From positions 124,001-188,000 of the forward strand of contig NZ_PJRS01000010.1 of NCBI RefSeq assembly GCF_002858925.1: 64,000 nucleotides of DNA, given 5' to 3'. Shown here in pieces: positions 31,141 through 39,765 of the stretch. Every line of letters starts with the position of its first letter. Within the stretch, counting starts at the first letter, position 1. The notes under the pieces were generated by a model that saw only the letters and a program-made list of their open reading frames with translations, did no database searches and was not told the DNA's origin. Origin of the DNA: Caulobacter zeae. GTDB lineage: Bacteria; Pseudomonadota; Alphaproteobacteria; Caulobacterales; Caulobacteraceae. The position numbers and the translations under genes were made by a program.

Positions 31141-34100
31141 GCAGCGTTTACCTTAGTCGCCCGGTCGCCGACCAACATTGCGACCACTTCATCAGCGTCG
31201 CGGAGCGCGGCGCTCCTGGTCCAGAAGCGCATGCGGGAAGGCTTCACTAGATAAACGTCGTCAGCCCAAATGAAGATGGAATTTGGCATGGAGAAGAAGT
31301 CGATCGCTCTTCCTTGTTCAGCCTCCGCGGCGATAGCGTCGAGCAGTGCTGGGATAGACGAACCGTGGGGAGGCCCACGCTCAACGTCGGCCACGCTCTC
31401 TGAGAGAGCGACATGCACAACGTCAAGAGGTGTTTTAAAACCGCCCCGCTCCACCAGACTGGCACGAATCGCACCTTTGCCGTGACGGCTCCAGGCCTTA
31501 AGCCCGTGTACAAGTTCGCCGAGGTAAGCGGCCTGTGCTTCCGTTGTGGGCTTCTCTTGTAGCGGAGTATGTAACTCGGCATAGCTCGTGGGCTGGAGGC
31601 TATAAGCAACCAGCTGCACCATGTCTTCGATCAAGGCACGTTCGGCTTGCTTTAGGCCGAAATAATCGAAGACCAAGTGGTCGAGCTTGTTCCGAGCATC
31701 TTCGTAGTAGCTTTCAGAGAATATTTGCCCGTGCGGCGTATCAAACGCAGAGATTAACGCCTCAGCCTCACCGAGTATCTTGCGCACCAACTCTTTATCC
31801 GGATGCCTTTCAGGGTGAATAAAGGGGAGAGATTTTATCTCTTTTACAGTTACACGCGCACGTTCAGCGGCTGCAGAATAGCCAGTTAGGATTAGCCAGT
31901 AGCTCGCAAGGCTTGACCTAAGGTAGCATGCAAGAAACTGCGCGATGGCATCGCCGCCTTTCCCAACGCCAATCGCCCCCACGCCTGATGGGAAGCAGAA
32001 ACGAAGATTAGTATAGGCCGCTCTAATTTCGAGCTCCGGCGACGTACCGTCAGGCCACAGGACCCTTGGCCCGTCGTAGAGCGCGAAATCGCCATAACTG
32101 GCAACGCCGTCGCTAATAGGAAGGGCCTGCAGCGAGAAGCCAGATACGCTCAATCGGGGAGCGTTCAACTCCCTAGTAGCGAGGAACGGATACTGTGCAA
32201 GCGGCTGATGATCGACTGACTTTCCGCCGTCGCGCTTGTGGTATCCTTTGCCGACCGGCCATTTCTCTTTTCGAATGCAGTCGTTCAGATTGGGCAGCGC
32301 AGACAGCCGATAGAATAGGGCCTCGTCGCGCTGCCCACCCCAGAAGCGACGTCTCAGCTCATCATTGCCAGCAACTAAGGATGACCTCGGGACTGTGATC
32401 TTGTCGTAGTCATGAAGGGTCAACCGGTTGAAGGCGAAGCTGATGTCGCACTTCGGCATTAGGTATTCGAATTCCCCCTCGACACGGCCATCGGTGAGGC
32501 CCGGTCGGTTTGTCGCAACCAGAACCGTGCAGGCATGTTCAGCCTGCGCAAAAAGGAGCCGGCGAAAATCGGCAAGATTCACCATCCGCTCGAGCTGAAC
32601 TCTTGTCGTGAACTGGCGGAGGAAATCGGCGTTGGTCGGCGCCGTGATTAGCGAGGTCGGCAATATGAGGGCAATACGCCCGCCCGCCTTAGCAGCTTCC
32701 GTTGCCTTAGCCGCGAATGCTGCAGCGATCTGTCGGTGGGGCATCCGCACCTTATTTCGCGCCGCCCAACCCGAGGCATTTATACCCTCATCGGCTCGAA
32801 GCTCGCGCCACGGCGGATTGGATACGACAACGTCGAATCCGCCGGAGGCGGAGAACGGGTTCGCGTCAGAAAAGAAGTCGCCCTGCTCCTGTCCTTCGAC
32901 AATGTTTTTCCCAACAAGCTTGGGGAGTTTGCACTCGTGGTCCTGTTGGAGCCGCAGCAGGTCACGCGGCGAGAGCCGTTCGAGAAGACAAAGGTAAAGG
33001 CTGAAGGCAGTGACGCGACAAGCAATCCGATTGACATCACCACCGTAGATTGTGCTCTCGAGTAGAGAGATCCGCTCTCCAATCTCTAGCGCTCGCCCCA
33101 AGTTAGCCTGTCGGTGAGCGACGATCTTGCGAAATGCAGTTGTGAGAAGAATTCCAGAGCCGCAAGCACCATCATACAATTTTAGAATTGTAGGATCGTC
33201 AAAACCTGCCAACGCATGAGTTATAGCAAGCTCTGCCAGCACCCGAGGGGTGTAGTACGCCCCGTCGATTTTCCTTTCATCCTGAAGGAAAGTCTCATAA
33301 ATCCCAGAGAGAAGCTCCACGGGAATTTGACTGAAGTCATAGTTCCAAAAGTCGGCTTGCCCTGTCCCCAGATCGACGCGTGATAACAAGCGGCCGACAA
33401 TTGTAAGGGCACCCTGCGGAAGATCCGCCCAGGTAATTTCCGATGGCTCTAGGAAGTCCCCATTGAAGTCGATTTTCAGCTGCGCGATGAGCTTGTCGAT
33501 ATCCGCGCCGTTGCTCGCGACCACGAACTCGCGCAACGTCTTTAGGTCATGGGCGAGGCGGTAGTCATCGCCGACTATCCCGCGATGCTCTAGGTAGGAG
33601 ATGAACAAAACTTGGGCGAGCAGCATCTGGGCATCGATTTGCCGTGAAATCAGAGGAATGTCCCCCGACGTCAACTGCGTCACCGCGTTTGAGAGTTGCC
33701 TTAGAAGATCCCGATCAACGCGTCGGCTGGGATCAAACCAATCCTCAAGCCGTTGCTGGAGCTCAGATGAGAGCACCTCACTAGCCGACCACGGCCCGTC
33801 CGACTTTGCATCCGCCCTGCTCAGCGCATCATAAACAAGGGCATTCTTCCACTTCGGGACCGAGTACGCCCTGACCTCTTCATCGGAGATGACCAGTAGA
33901 GCGGAGGCCAAGTTCTGGTTCCAGAGCCGCTGACGCACCGCGTCTACCGCTTCAACCGTCGGCACGCGTGCCGCCTCGACGAAGCACACCGTTGGCGTCT
34001 CCTCGACCAAGAAGACCGCATTTATCCGGAATTCACCGTCCTCGCGCAGGAGATCGTGGAGCTCAGCCGCATACGCCCGCGCACCGACCTCAGCGGGATC

Positions 34101-34172
34101 AGAGATCAAGGCGTCGCCAAGCCGATCGTAGCCGAGGGCTTGCAGCCATGCTTTTAGGGGTGCAGCCGCCAT
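31137..34172 (-). CDS. Eco57I-like N6-adenine DNA methyltransferase, cargo defence gene
   Basis: 1011 residues. SAM motif I is LYDGACGSGILLTTAF (GACGSG at 335-340) and the catalytic motif IV is VVSNPPWRE (NPPW at 452-455), which defines an N6-adenine gamma-type methylase in the order seen in type IIG/Eco57I and type I M proteins. YETFLQDERKIDGAYYTPRV, just before motif I, is the usual lead-in. Residues 1-130 resemble a nuclease-like or type I R-like N-terminal domain but show no intact ExK. The last about 450 residues, with TRELNAPRLSVSGFSLQAL and LPFIHPERHPDKELV, are probably target recognition and helical regions. It is first in an operon with the small ExK protein. It may modify host DNA, or restrict phage together with that partner. 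Confidence 0.88.
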   Translation of the reverse strand: MAAAPLKAWLQALGYDRLGDALISDPAEVGARAYAAELHDLLREDGEFRINAVFLVEETPTVCFVEAARVPTVEAVDAVRQRLWNQNLASALLVISDEEVRAYSVPKWKNALVYDALSRADAKSDGPWSASEVLSSELQQRLEDWFDPSRRVDRDLLRQLSNAVTQLTSGDIPLISRQIDAQMLLAQVLFISYLEHRGIVGDDYRLAHDLKTLREFVVASNGADIDKLIAQLKIDFNGDFLEPSEITWADLPQGALTIVGRLLSRVDLGTGQADFWNYDFSQIPVELLSGIYETFLQDERKIDGAYYTPRVLAELAITHALAGFDDPTILKLYDGACGSGILLTTAFRKIVAHRQANLGRALEIGERISLLESTIYGGDVNRIACRVTAFSLYLCLLERLSPRDLLRLQQDHECKLPKLVGKNIVEGQEQGDFFSDANPFSASGGFDVVVSNPPWRELRADEGINASGWAARNKVRMPHRQIAAAFAAKATEAAKAGGRIALILPTSLITAPTNADFLRQFTTRVQLERMVNLADFRRLLFAQAEHACTVLVATNRPGLTDGRVEGEFEYLMPKCDISFAFNRLTLHDYDKITVPRSSLVAGNDELRRRFWGGQRDEALFYRLSALPNLNDCIRKEKWPVGKGYHKRDGGKSVDHQPLAQYPFLATRELNAPRLSVSGFSLQALPISDGVASYGDFALYDGPRVLWPDGTSPELEIRAAYTNLRFCFPSGVGAIGVGKGGDAIAQFLACYLRSSLASYWLILTGYSAAAERARVTVKEIKSLPFIHPERHPDKELVRKILGEAEALISAFDTPHGQIFSESYYEDARNKLDHLVFDYFGLKQAERALIEDMVQLVAYSLQPTSYAELHTPLQEKPTTEAQAAYLGELVHGLKAWSRHGKGAIRASLVERGGFKTPLDVVHVALSESVADVERGPPHGSSIPALLDAIAAEAEQGRAIDFFSMPNSIFIWADDVYLVKPSRMRFWTRSAALRDADEVVAMLVGDRATKVNAA

Positions 34173-34394
34173 GCTAGTTAACTCTGCCAGAGCGCTTTGA
34201 TACAGGCAAGAGTTATTTAGATTCAGGCGCTTCCGCCGAATTTCTCAATTAGACGAGCAGCTTAGTGCTACGTGAGTGAGATGGCGCAGGCGCTTGATGG
34301 GCTTCTTGCTGTGCGCCGCTCTAGCGCGTGATCATCATCCTTTCAAGATCACGCCTAGCGCACGGAATGATCTGCCGACCAGCAGGTGGAGCGG
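34173..34394. other. Non-coding interval upstream of the methyltransferase gene
   Basis: A/T-richer stretch (for example GAGTTATTTAGATTCAGGCG) before the methyltransferase start. It presumably holds that operon's promoter, but no consensus is clear. No believable gene was found. Confidence 0.5.
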
Positions 34395-34720
34395 TCACCG
34401 CGACCGGCGCACGTCCGCAATCTGCTCGGGCCACGCAGCCTCGGCTGCGGTGCTCATTAAGCGATCGACGACATTCCAATGCCAAATCACGTCGCAAGCG
34501 GTTGGAGCGCTGCCGCCGCGAGCTTCATTGCAGGCCCCCGTGCTTGAGTAGGCCGTTCCAAGGCTCCTAGGGCCGCCCAGGTTTTTGGGATCAAAATGGT
34601 CGAAGGTCGGATATGACCAAGCGCCCTTCGGCCCCTTCCTCGCCAGCCGATGCTCCGGCCGCAGCGAGCACAAAGCCCATGCTGGGCCCAATGCAAAATC
34701 TGGCGCTGTCGTCGCCGCTG
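34395..34720 (-). pseudogene. Degenerate HNH endonuclease gene with frameshift
   Basis: Read on the minus strand, one frame encodes QILHWAQHGLCARCGRSIGW and then loses sense. From about 34650 a neighbouring frame continues with KGAWSYPTFDHFDPKNLGG, CNEARGGSAPTACDVIWHW and NVVDRLMS. Joined, they form a typical small HNH nuclease: CxxC knuckle, FDH with the HNH histidine, then CNEARG. One frameshift lies near 34635-34650, and the stretch between NLGG and CNEARG is also eroded. No start codon fits the joined product. It is a relic, perhaps of the cargo or of an older element. Confidence 0.6.
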
Positions 34721-34947
34721 CCGGACGCTCGCGCTCAACCGAGAAAACCCCGATAGCCAATTGGTTCGCCTGCGGTGCCGCCGCTGATTTCCGCGCCTGA
34801 CTATTGACCGGCTTGAGGCACCAGCCAACAGGACCCCTCGGACAGGACGTGGAATGACATGTTTCGCGGAAATCCACCCTCCGACGACCTGTTGAGCGCT
34901 GTCGCCCGCTGGTATTCTGGCGAGGGGGGAACCTGCGGAGGTTCACC

Positions 34948-36636
34948 ATGGCAGACGGCTTCAAACCTGCGCTCATTCCGGCGGCGCAGTACCTGCGGAT
35001 GTCGAAGGATCACCAGCGCTACTCTATCCGCAACCAAGCGCGCGTAATCGCCGCTTATGCCGCCGAGCGCGGCTATACCATCGTCAAGACGTACACTGAT
35101 CCCGGCGAAAGCGGCCTGACGCTCCGCGAACGCACCGGTCTTCAAGCGCTACTTGCTGACGTGATCAAGGTGGAGCGCCCATACGAGCGGCTGCTAGTGT
35201 TCGATGTCAGCCGATGGGGCCGCTTTCAGTACCTCGACGAAGGCGGCCACTACGAGTTCATCTGCCATGCGGCAGGGGTCTCCGTTTCTTACTGCGCCGA
35301 GATGTTTGAGAACGACGGCTCGCCGATCATGGCGTTGCTCAAGCAGTTCAAGCGCTACCAGGCAGCGGAATTCAGCCGCGACCTCTCCAGCAAGGTACTG
35401 TACGCGCAGCTCCTGCAGGCGAAGATCGGCCACAAGCTGGGCGGACCGAGGCGATACGGGTTCGAACGTATTCTGGTCGATGAACATGACCAGCCGATTC
35501 AGAAGCTAAAGCCTGGCCAGACAAAGGCCTTCAACAACCAGCGAGTCGTCTATGCGGTCGGCCCGGAACACGAGGTGAAGATCATCCGGGACATGTTCAC
35601 CTGGTATACGCGCGACCGCATGAGCTTCCGGGGAATCGCCCAGCGGCTGAACCAGATGGGCGTTCCAGCGGGCGATCACCCAACCTGGGGCGAGGCCCGC
35701 GTCCGGCACCTGCTCACCGACGAGCTGGTCCTCGGTATCTATGTGTTTAACCGCACCACCCAAAAGCTGAAATCGAAGCGGCGGAAGAATGCGCCGGAGG
35801 AATTGGTGAAGACCAAGATCCTGGAGCCCATCATCAGCCGCACCCAGTTCGAGAGCGCGGCTCGGCGACGGAAAATACGCCGCCACCATGTGCCGCCGGA
35901 GGAGAACCTGGCTGCGGTGGCGCGCCTATTCAAAGCGAAGGGTTATCTCACCGGCAAGCTGATCGACGAGTGCCCTTACGCCCCGAGCCAGCACGTCCTG
36001 CTTCAGCAGTTCGGTTCGATCCACCGCGTCTATGAGTTAGTCGGCTTTGAGCCGTCCGGCTGGTGGCGCCCGCCCGGCCAGGAGCGGCCTACGACCAAAG
36101 AGGAGATGCTGGCGGCGCTGCGTCGCCTCTTCGAGCGCGATGGTTATGTCACCGAGGCGACCATCAATGCGGAGCCATCAGTCCCAAGCGCGCCGGACTA
36201 TCAGTACAAGTTCGGCAAGCTCACCAACGCGTATCGGTTGGCGGGCCTGCCCTACAAACAAGGTGATCTCCAGCGGCTCGGCTTTGAGCGGTTGCGAGCG
36301 CGGCGCGCTGGCGAGCCCCCCCGGAGGATCAGCTTGCCGCGCTGGTCGGAGATCAGCGAGCGGTACACCGACGAGGAGTTGCTGGACTGTTTGCGGCGGC
36401 TGCACCGCGAGCACGGATACGTTACCGCAAAGGTTATGCGCGCCGACCCAGACACCCCGACGCCGGTGGTTTTCATTCATCGGTTTGGCACGCTTATCAA
36501 CGCCTATGGCCAGGCCGGTATCGAGAACCGACGGTTCAACATTTGGAGCCGAGCGGCGCGAGCTCGCGCCGAAGTGGCGGCGCAACGCAAGGCAGGTACG
36601 ACGGCGGCGTCAACTATCCAGCCCCGCATAACGTGA
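34948..36636 (+). CDS. Large serine recombinase with three HNH-associated C-terminal repeats
   Basis: 562 residues. The N-terminal resolvase domain has the nucleophile Ser19 in YLRMSKDHQRYSIRNQ, and VFDVSRWGRFQ with the arginine of the active site. The recombinase domain follows (RRYGFERILVDEHDQPIQKL, SFRGIAQRLNQMGVP, HLLTDELVLGIYVFNRTTQ). Instead of a zinc ribbon and coiled coil, the C-terminus has three related about 50-residue units at about 317-370, 384-436 and 474-527. Each shows L..L.RLF...GYVT..., FG.L..AY...G. This pattern matches homing-endonuclease-associated DNA-binding repeats. A GGAGG lies six bases before the ATG. It may mediate integration or cointegrate resolution; attachment sites were not found. 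Confidence 0.85.
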   Translation: MADGFKPALIPAAQYLRMSKDHQRYSIRNQARVIAAYAAERGYTIVKTYTDPGESGLTLRERTGLQALLADVIKVERPYERLLVFDVSRWGRFQYLDEGGHYEFICHAAGVSVSYCAEMFENDGSPIMALLKQFKRYQAAEFSRDLSSKVLYAQLLQAKIGHKLGGPRRYGFERILVDEHDQPIQKLKPGQTKAFNNQRVVYAVGPEHEVKIIRDMFTWYTRDRMSFRGIAQRLNQMGVPAGDHPTWGEARVRHLLTDELVLGIYVFNRTTQKLKSKRRKNAPEELVKTKILEPIISRTQFESAARRRKIRRHHVPPEENLAAVARLFKAKGYLTGKLIDECPYAPSQHVLLQQFGSIHRVYELVGFEPSGWWRPPGQERPTTKEEMLAALRRLFERDGYVTEATINAEPSVPSAPDYQYKFGKLTNAYRLAGLPYKQGDLQRLGFERLRARRAGEPPRRISLPRWSEISERYTDEELLDCLRRLHREHGYVTAKVMRADPDTPTPVVFIHRFGTLINAYGQAGIENRRFNIWSRAARARAEVAAQRKAGTTAASTIQPRIT

Positions 36637-36647
36637 TCGCACCATCT

Positions 36648-36675
36648 CTGCAGGACCTTCCCCTCGGTCCTGCAG
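36648..36675 (+). terminator. Hairpin after the serine recombinase gene
   Basis: CTGCAGGACC and GGTCCTGCAG form a perfect 10-bp stem with an eight-base loop, 11 bp after the recombinase stop, followed by GATTGTTT. It is probably a terminator that separates the recombinase from the TnsE-like gene. Confidence 0.65.
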
Positions 36676-36829
36676 GATTGTTTATGAAGGCAAGCCCGGA
36701 GACACCTAGCGGCCTCCTAATCCGCAGCTTCTTCCAAGCCAGAGTGGGAAATAGGTAATGCTTGGCATGCAACGCTAAGTGGCGGCGTCGCATGCGCCAT
36801 GACCCTCAAGATTTAGCAACGCTACGACG

Positions 36830-38617
36830 ATGATTGTCGACTACCCGGAACTCAAGGCGTTCAGCGGCCCGATGATGGTCGTGGGGCATGGGCGCACGCG
36901 ACGCAGCTCACAGCGTGAGGCTTTAATCGATGTGATCTTCGCCCCCGCACGATGGTGGCGGAGAGCGCAAACCGAACCGGTCGAGCAAAAATCTGTGGCG
37001 GTGGAAATCGGGATCGGACATCTGGCCCATTTCCCGGTTGGAAGAGTTTTTGAGCCAAACAAGGAGCCTTTCGACGAGGTTCATAGTCACTTTCTCAGCA
37101 AAGACCGCGTCAAAGTTAAAGTACTCGGCTCCGCTGCAAAACGAGCGAAAGCCCAGCTCGGCACATCAGAGCCTCGCTGGTTTGATAGAGATGAGTACTT
37201 TGCACCTCCATACCCGACGAAACTAATCTCAGATGCACCGCTGTTCAACCTCGACCTCGAGACATCTGGCCACAAAATCTTCGTCTCTCCAGTCGAACTC
37301 GTCCGAGCATTCTACGGACTAGATAGCGGCCTGCTTCGCCTTATTGTCGAGGGCGGAATCCACAATTCCGCGACTACACCCGAGCTCTTGATTGACCTCG
37401 ACGCATGTTATCGAGATGCGGACAATCGGGGCACGGTTTACATCAAGGCCTACCGTGAACTAAGCCCGCTGGAAGTTCGCTTCGCCGTCCGAGTGGCAGC
37501 GGATGATAGATTAAAAATAGCATTTAGGCAGGTATTTGCGAGCTTGCAGCAGAATGGATGGATCCACAATCCCGCGTTCATAAATACCATTTACCCATTT
37601 GAAGGACACAGCACTTGGACATGCTCCCTGAGGTGGATAACCACCCGAGATGGACATGCAGCGCGCAACCGCTGCCTGGTAACGCGCATCCATGCGATCG
37701 AATATGATCTTGGTATTGATCAGGTAATAGTTAGCTATCCGGTATTCGAAGACGTGTTTGACGAAGGCGTGTCTCCCAAGAAGTACGTGTTCGACGCCCC
37801 TCGCAGCCACACCGATCGCTTAACGGCCATCAGCGGTGGCCCCTCCTCGCGCTTCATACCGCCGATCGAACGCCGGGAAGGTATCGCTGAGTCCGGGGAC
37901 CCGTGGACGACCATTATGGTCGGTGTCCCACAAGAGAGTCATCGTCGTGTATCGATGCTGCCGCGAGAGATCGACGAGCTTGTTGAATACGGATCTACGG
38001 GGAGCTTCGGTCGGACGCGGAAGGCGACAGCAAAGATGAGGACGACAACCGACGCCCCACCTGAAGATCTGGCGCGCGCGCCGCATCCACACCTCCTACT
38101 CACGGCCGCCGCTTTGGAGAGCGCGGCAACGGGAATGGGGTGGTCGTTTGAGTGGGTAAAGCCTAGCACCGGCCCTGGATCAGATGAATCGGATAGGCTC
38201 CATCGCTATCCAGACTTCTACCGAGCAGGCTCGAAGCCAGAAGCGCTACCTTGGAGTAGGCTTAGGAGCGGCCTGCAACGGCGCGCCTTGGTGTGTCGCT
38301 TGAAGATCGATAGGCGCATCGTGTTTGCGATCGACGCCGAGCACGAGATCGTCACCACCGATCGGCGCTCACAACAGGACGGTAACAGCAGAATTGGCAT
38401 TCTCGTTCTTCGTCCGGGTGATGACTACTACAGGCGAGAAATTGACGCCACGCTAGGTGCGCAATCCTTTCACCGCGGCGTCTGGCGCCCGTCCATGTTC
38501 AATGCGCATCTACTCGCCCAGGTACATGAAGAAACCTGGTTCCAGGACCCAGCGATCTACGCCGAGAAGCTCAAGGATCGACTGATCAGAGCTGTTGGCG
38601 CCGCGCCGCGCGGTTAG
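36830..38617 (+). CDS. Putative TnsE-like transposition protein (divergent)
   Basis: 595 residues with no signal peptide or membrane segment. No clear primary-sequence family is seen, but the architecture resembles Tn7 TnsE as I remember it. Matching features in order are GIGHLAHFPVGRVF (TnsE: VHIGHLFRN region), HKIFVSPVELVRAFYGLDS, a RQVFASLQQNG...STWTCSLRWITTRDG block followed by RCLVTRIHAIEYDL, then SFGRTRKATAK, and a C-terminal domain with LHRYPDFYRAGSK and RREIDATLGAQSFHRGVWRP. TnsE directs Tn7 into conjugating or replicating DNA. Its stop overlaps the convergent tniQ stop. The codon use is more A/T rich than the flanks. The alternative is an unrelated accessory protein. Confidence 0.55.
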   Translation: MIVDYPELKAFSGPMMVVGHGRTRRSSQREALIDVIFAPARWWRRAQTEPVEQKSVAVEIGIGHLAHFPVGRVFEPNKEPFDEVHSHFLSKDRVKVKVLGSAAKRAKAQLGTSEPRWFDRDEYFAPPYPTKLISDAPLFNLDLETSGHKIFVSPVELVRAFYGLDSGLLRLIVEGGIHNSATTPELLIDLDACYRDADNRGTVYIKAYRELSPLEVRFAVRVAADDRLKIAFRQVFASLQQNGWIHNPAFINTIYPFEGHSTWTCSLRWITTRDGHAARNRCLVTRIHAIEYDLGIDQVIVSYPVFEDVFDEGVSPKKYVFDAPRSHTDRLTAISGGPSSRFIPPIERREGIAESGDPWTTIMVGVPQESHRRVSMLPREIDELVEYGSTGSFGRTRKATAKMRTTTDAPPEDLARAPHPHLLLTAAALESAATGMGWSFEWVKPSTGPGSDESDRLHRYPDFYRAGSKPEALPWSRLRSGLQRRALVCRLKIDRRIVFAIDAEHEIVTTDRRSQQDGNSRIGILVLRPGDDYYRREIDATLGAQSFHRGVWRPSMFNAHLLAQVHEETWFQDPAIYAEKLKDRLIRAVGAAPRG

Positions 38618-39765
38618 TCCTCATTGAAGACATCCCAAACGGCCTGACAGTCTCCAACTAGGTTGCGCAGTTCCTGCCGCCCATGGCCAGGCCGCACACG
38701 ACGGAGGTACATTTCCGCCGCGCGGACTTCTTCCCGTGCCGGTGTATAGAAACCCGCCCCCAGGTGCTCATCCACAATCGATGCGAACGCAAAAGGCAGC
38801 CGTGGCCGATCGCGTGTGGCCCAGGATCGCCAGAAGCCAGCTTCTCGGGCTGCCGCCACAAAGCGCGTCGGCCAATCTTGAAGCGCCAACGCGACCAACG
38901 ACATAAGCCGCCTGCGATCGTCCGCGCTCAAAGTCTCAACGTCATGACAAACAGCGAGAAACCCTGGCGCCTGCGCCACCGAGCCCGAAACGGAAATGCG
39001 CAGCCGCTCAGAACGAGCTCCGGAGAAGAGCACCCGCGCGACCTGTCGGACCAGTTCGAAATAGAGATGGGAGTAGGGAAAGGTCACGCGCCCGAGCTCA
39101 GCCCACCCTCGCCGCAGGAATTCTTCATGGCGAGCTTGCAGAGCGGCTAGGCCTGGCGGAGCTGCTGCAGCATCAACGGTCCGCAGATCGGTCCGACATG
39201 TAGCACATAGCCAAAGGTGCGGGGCACGGTGAGGCTCTAGCGGCGCGGCGCAGCTGGGGCATCTGTCGAGCAAGATGCATCCGTGGCGGCAGCAGACCGT
39301 CGACCAGGCTAGGCGCCAGATGCGTCGATAGTAGGAAATCGGTTCCTGAAGGCAGGCCGGACAAAACTGAAGGCCGGGCTGATGACGGCGTCGGTGGCGC
39401 ACGCCCAGAGGCATGATCCAGTTGGTTCGGCCAGCCATGGTGTATCGCTCGACAAGCCGGCCTTCGAATTCTGCGAGACTGGTCCCCCATGCCGCCTCGA
39501 GAGGCGTATCCGTGAGGGCGGCCATCCCGGCGACAAGAGATGGTGGCGCGAAGTTATCGATATCACGCGTCAGAATCTGAAGGCTTCTTCCCCAGACGGC
39601 GTTGCCGAGCGCGAACGGCTTTAGCCACATGCCGGCAGCGCACCGAAGAAACCACGACGACAAAAGTTCGTCAGAGCGAGGCCTTGATCGATATGGCCAG
39701 CGCCGACGGCGCCCGTTCTCGATCGCGCGCCGCCATTCGGCATCTGCGCGATCGAGCGGAGACAT
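38614..39765 (-). CDS. TniQ/TnsD-family transposon target selector
   Basis: 383 residues. The N-terminal TniQ region (PRSDELLSSWFLRCAAGMWL and VLFS-type helices) is followed by a zinc-binding segment: FCPACLQEP, VCCRHGCILLDRCPSC and LWLCATCRTDL. These CxxC/CxxxC repeats and the sentence-like W..AW....C..H are diagnostic of TniQ and TnsD. It probably recognises the comM target and recruits the TnsC ATPase. It is shorter than Tn7 TnsD, about 500 residues. Its ATG overlaps the tnsC TGA by one base (TGATG). Confidence 0.9.
   Translation of the reverse strand: MSPLDRADAEWRRAIENGRRRRWPYRSRPRSDELLSSWFLRCAAGMWLKPFALGNAVWGRSLQILTRDIDNFAPPSLVAGMAALTDTPLEAAWGTSLAEFEGRLVERYTMAGRTNWIMPLGVRHRRRHQPGLQFCPACLQEPISYYRRIWRLAWSTVCCRHGCILLDRCPSCAAPLEPHRAPHLWLCATCRTDLRTVDAAAAPPGLAALQARHEEFLRRGWAELGRVTFPYSHLYFELVRQVARVLFSGARSERLRISVSGSVAQAPGFLAVCHDVETLSADDRRRLMSLVALALQDWPTRFVAAAREAGFWRSWATRDRPRLPFAFASIVDEHLGAGFYTPAREEVRAAEMYLRRVRPGHGRQELRNLVGDCQAVWDVFNED

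Noticed and set aside
34395..34976. A 193-residue frame on the minus strand before the recombinase as an intact gene
   Set aside because: Only the second half makes HNH sense; the CxxC knuckle is in another frame, so a frameshifted relic explains it better.
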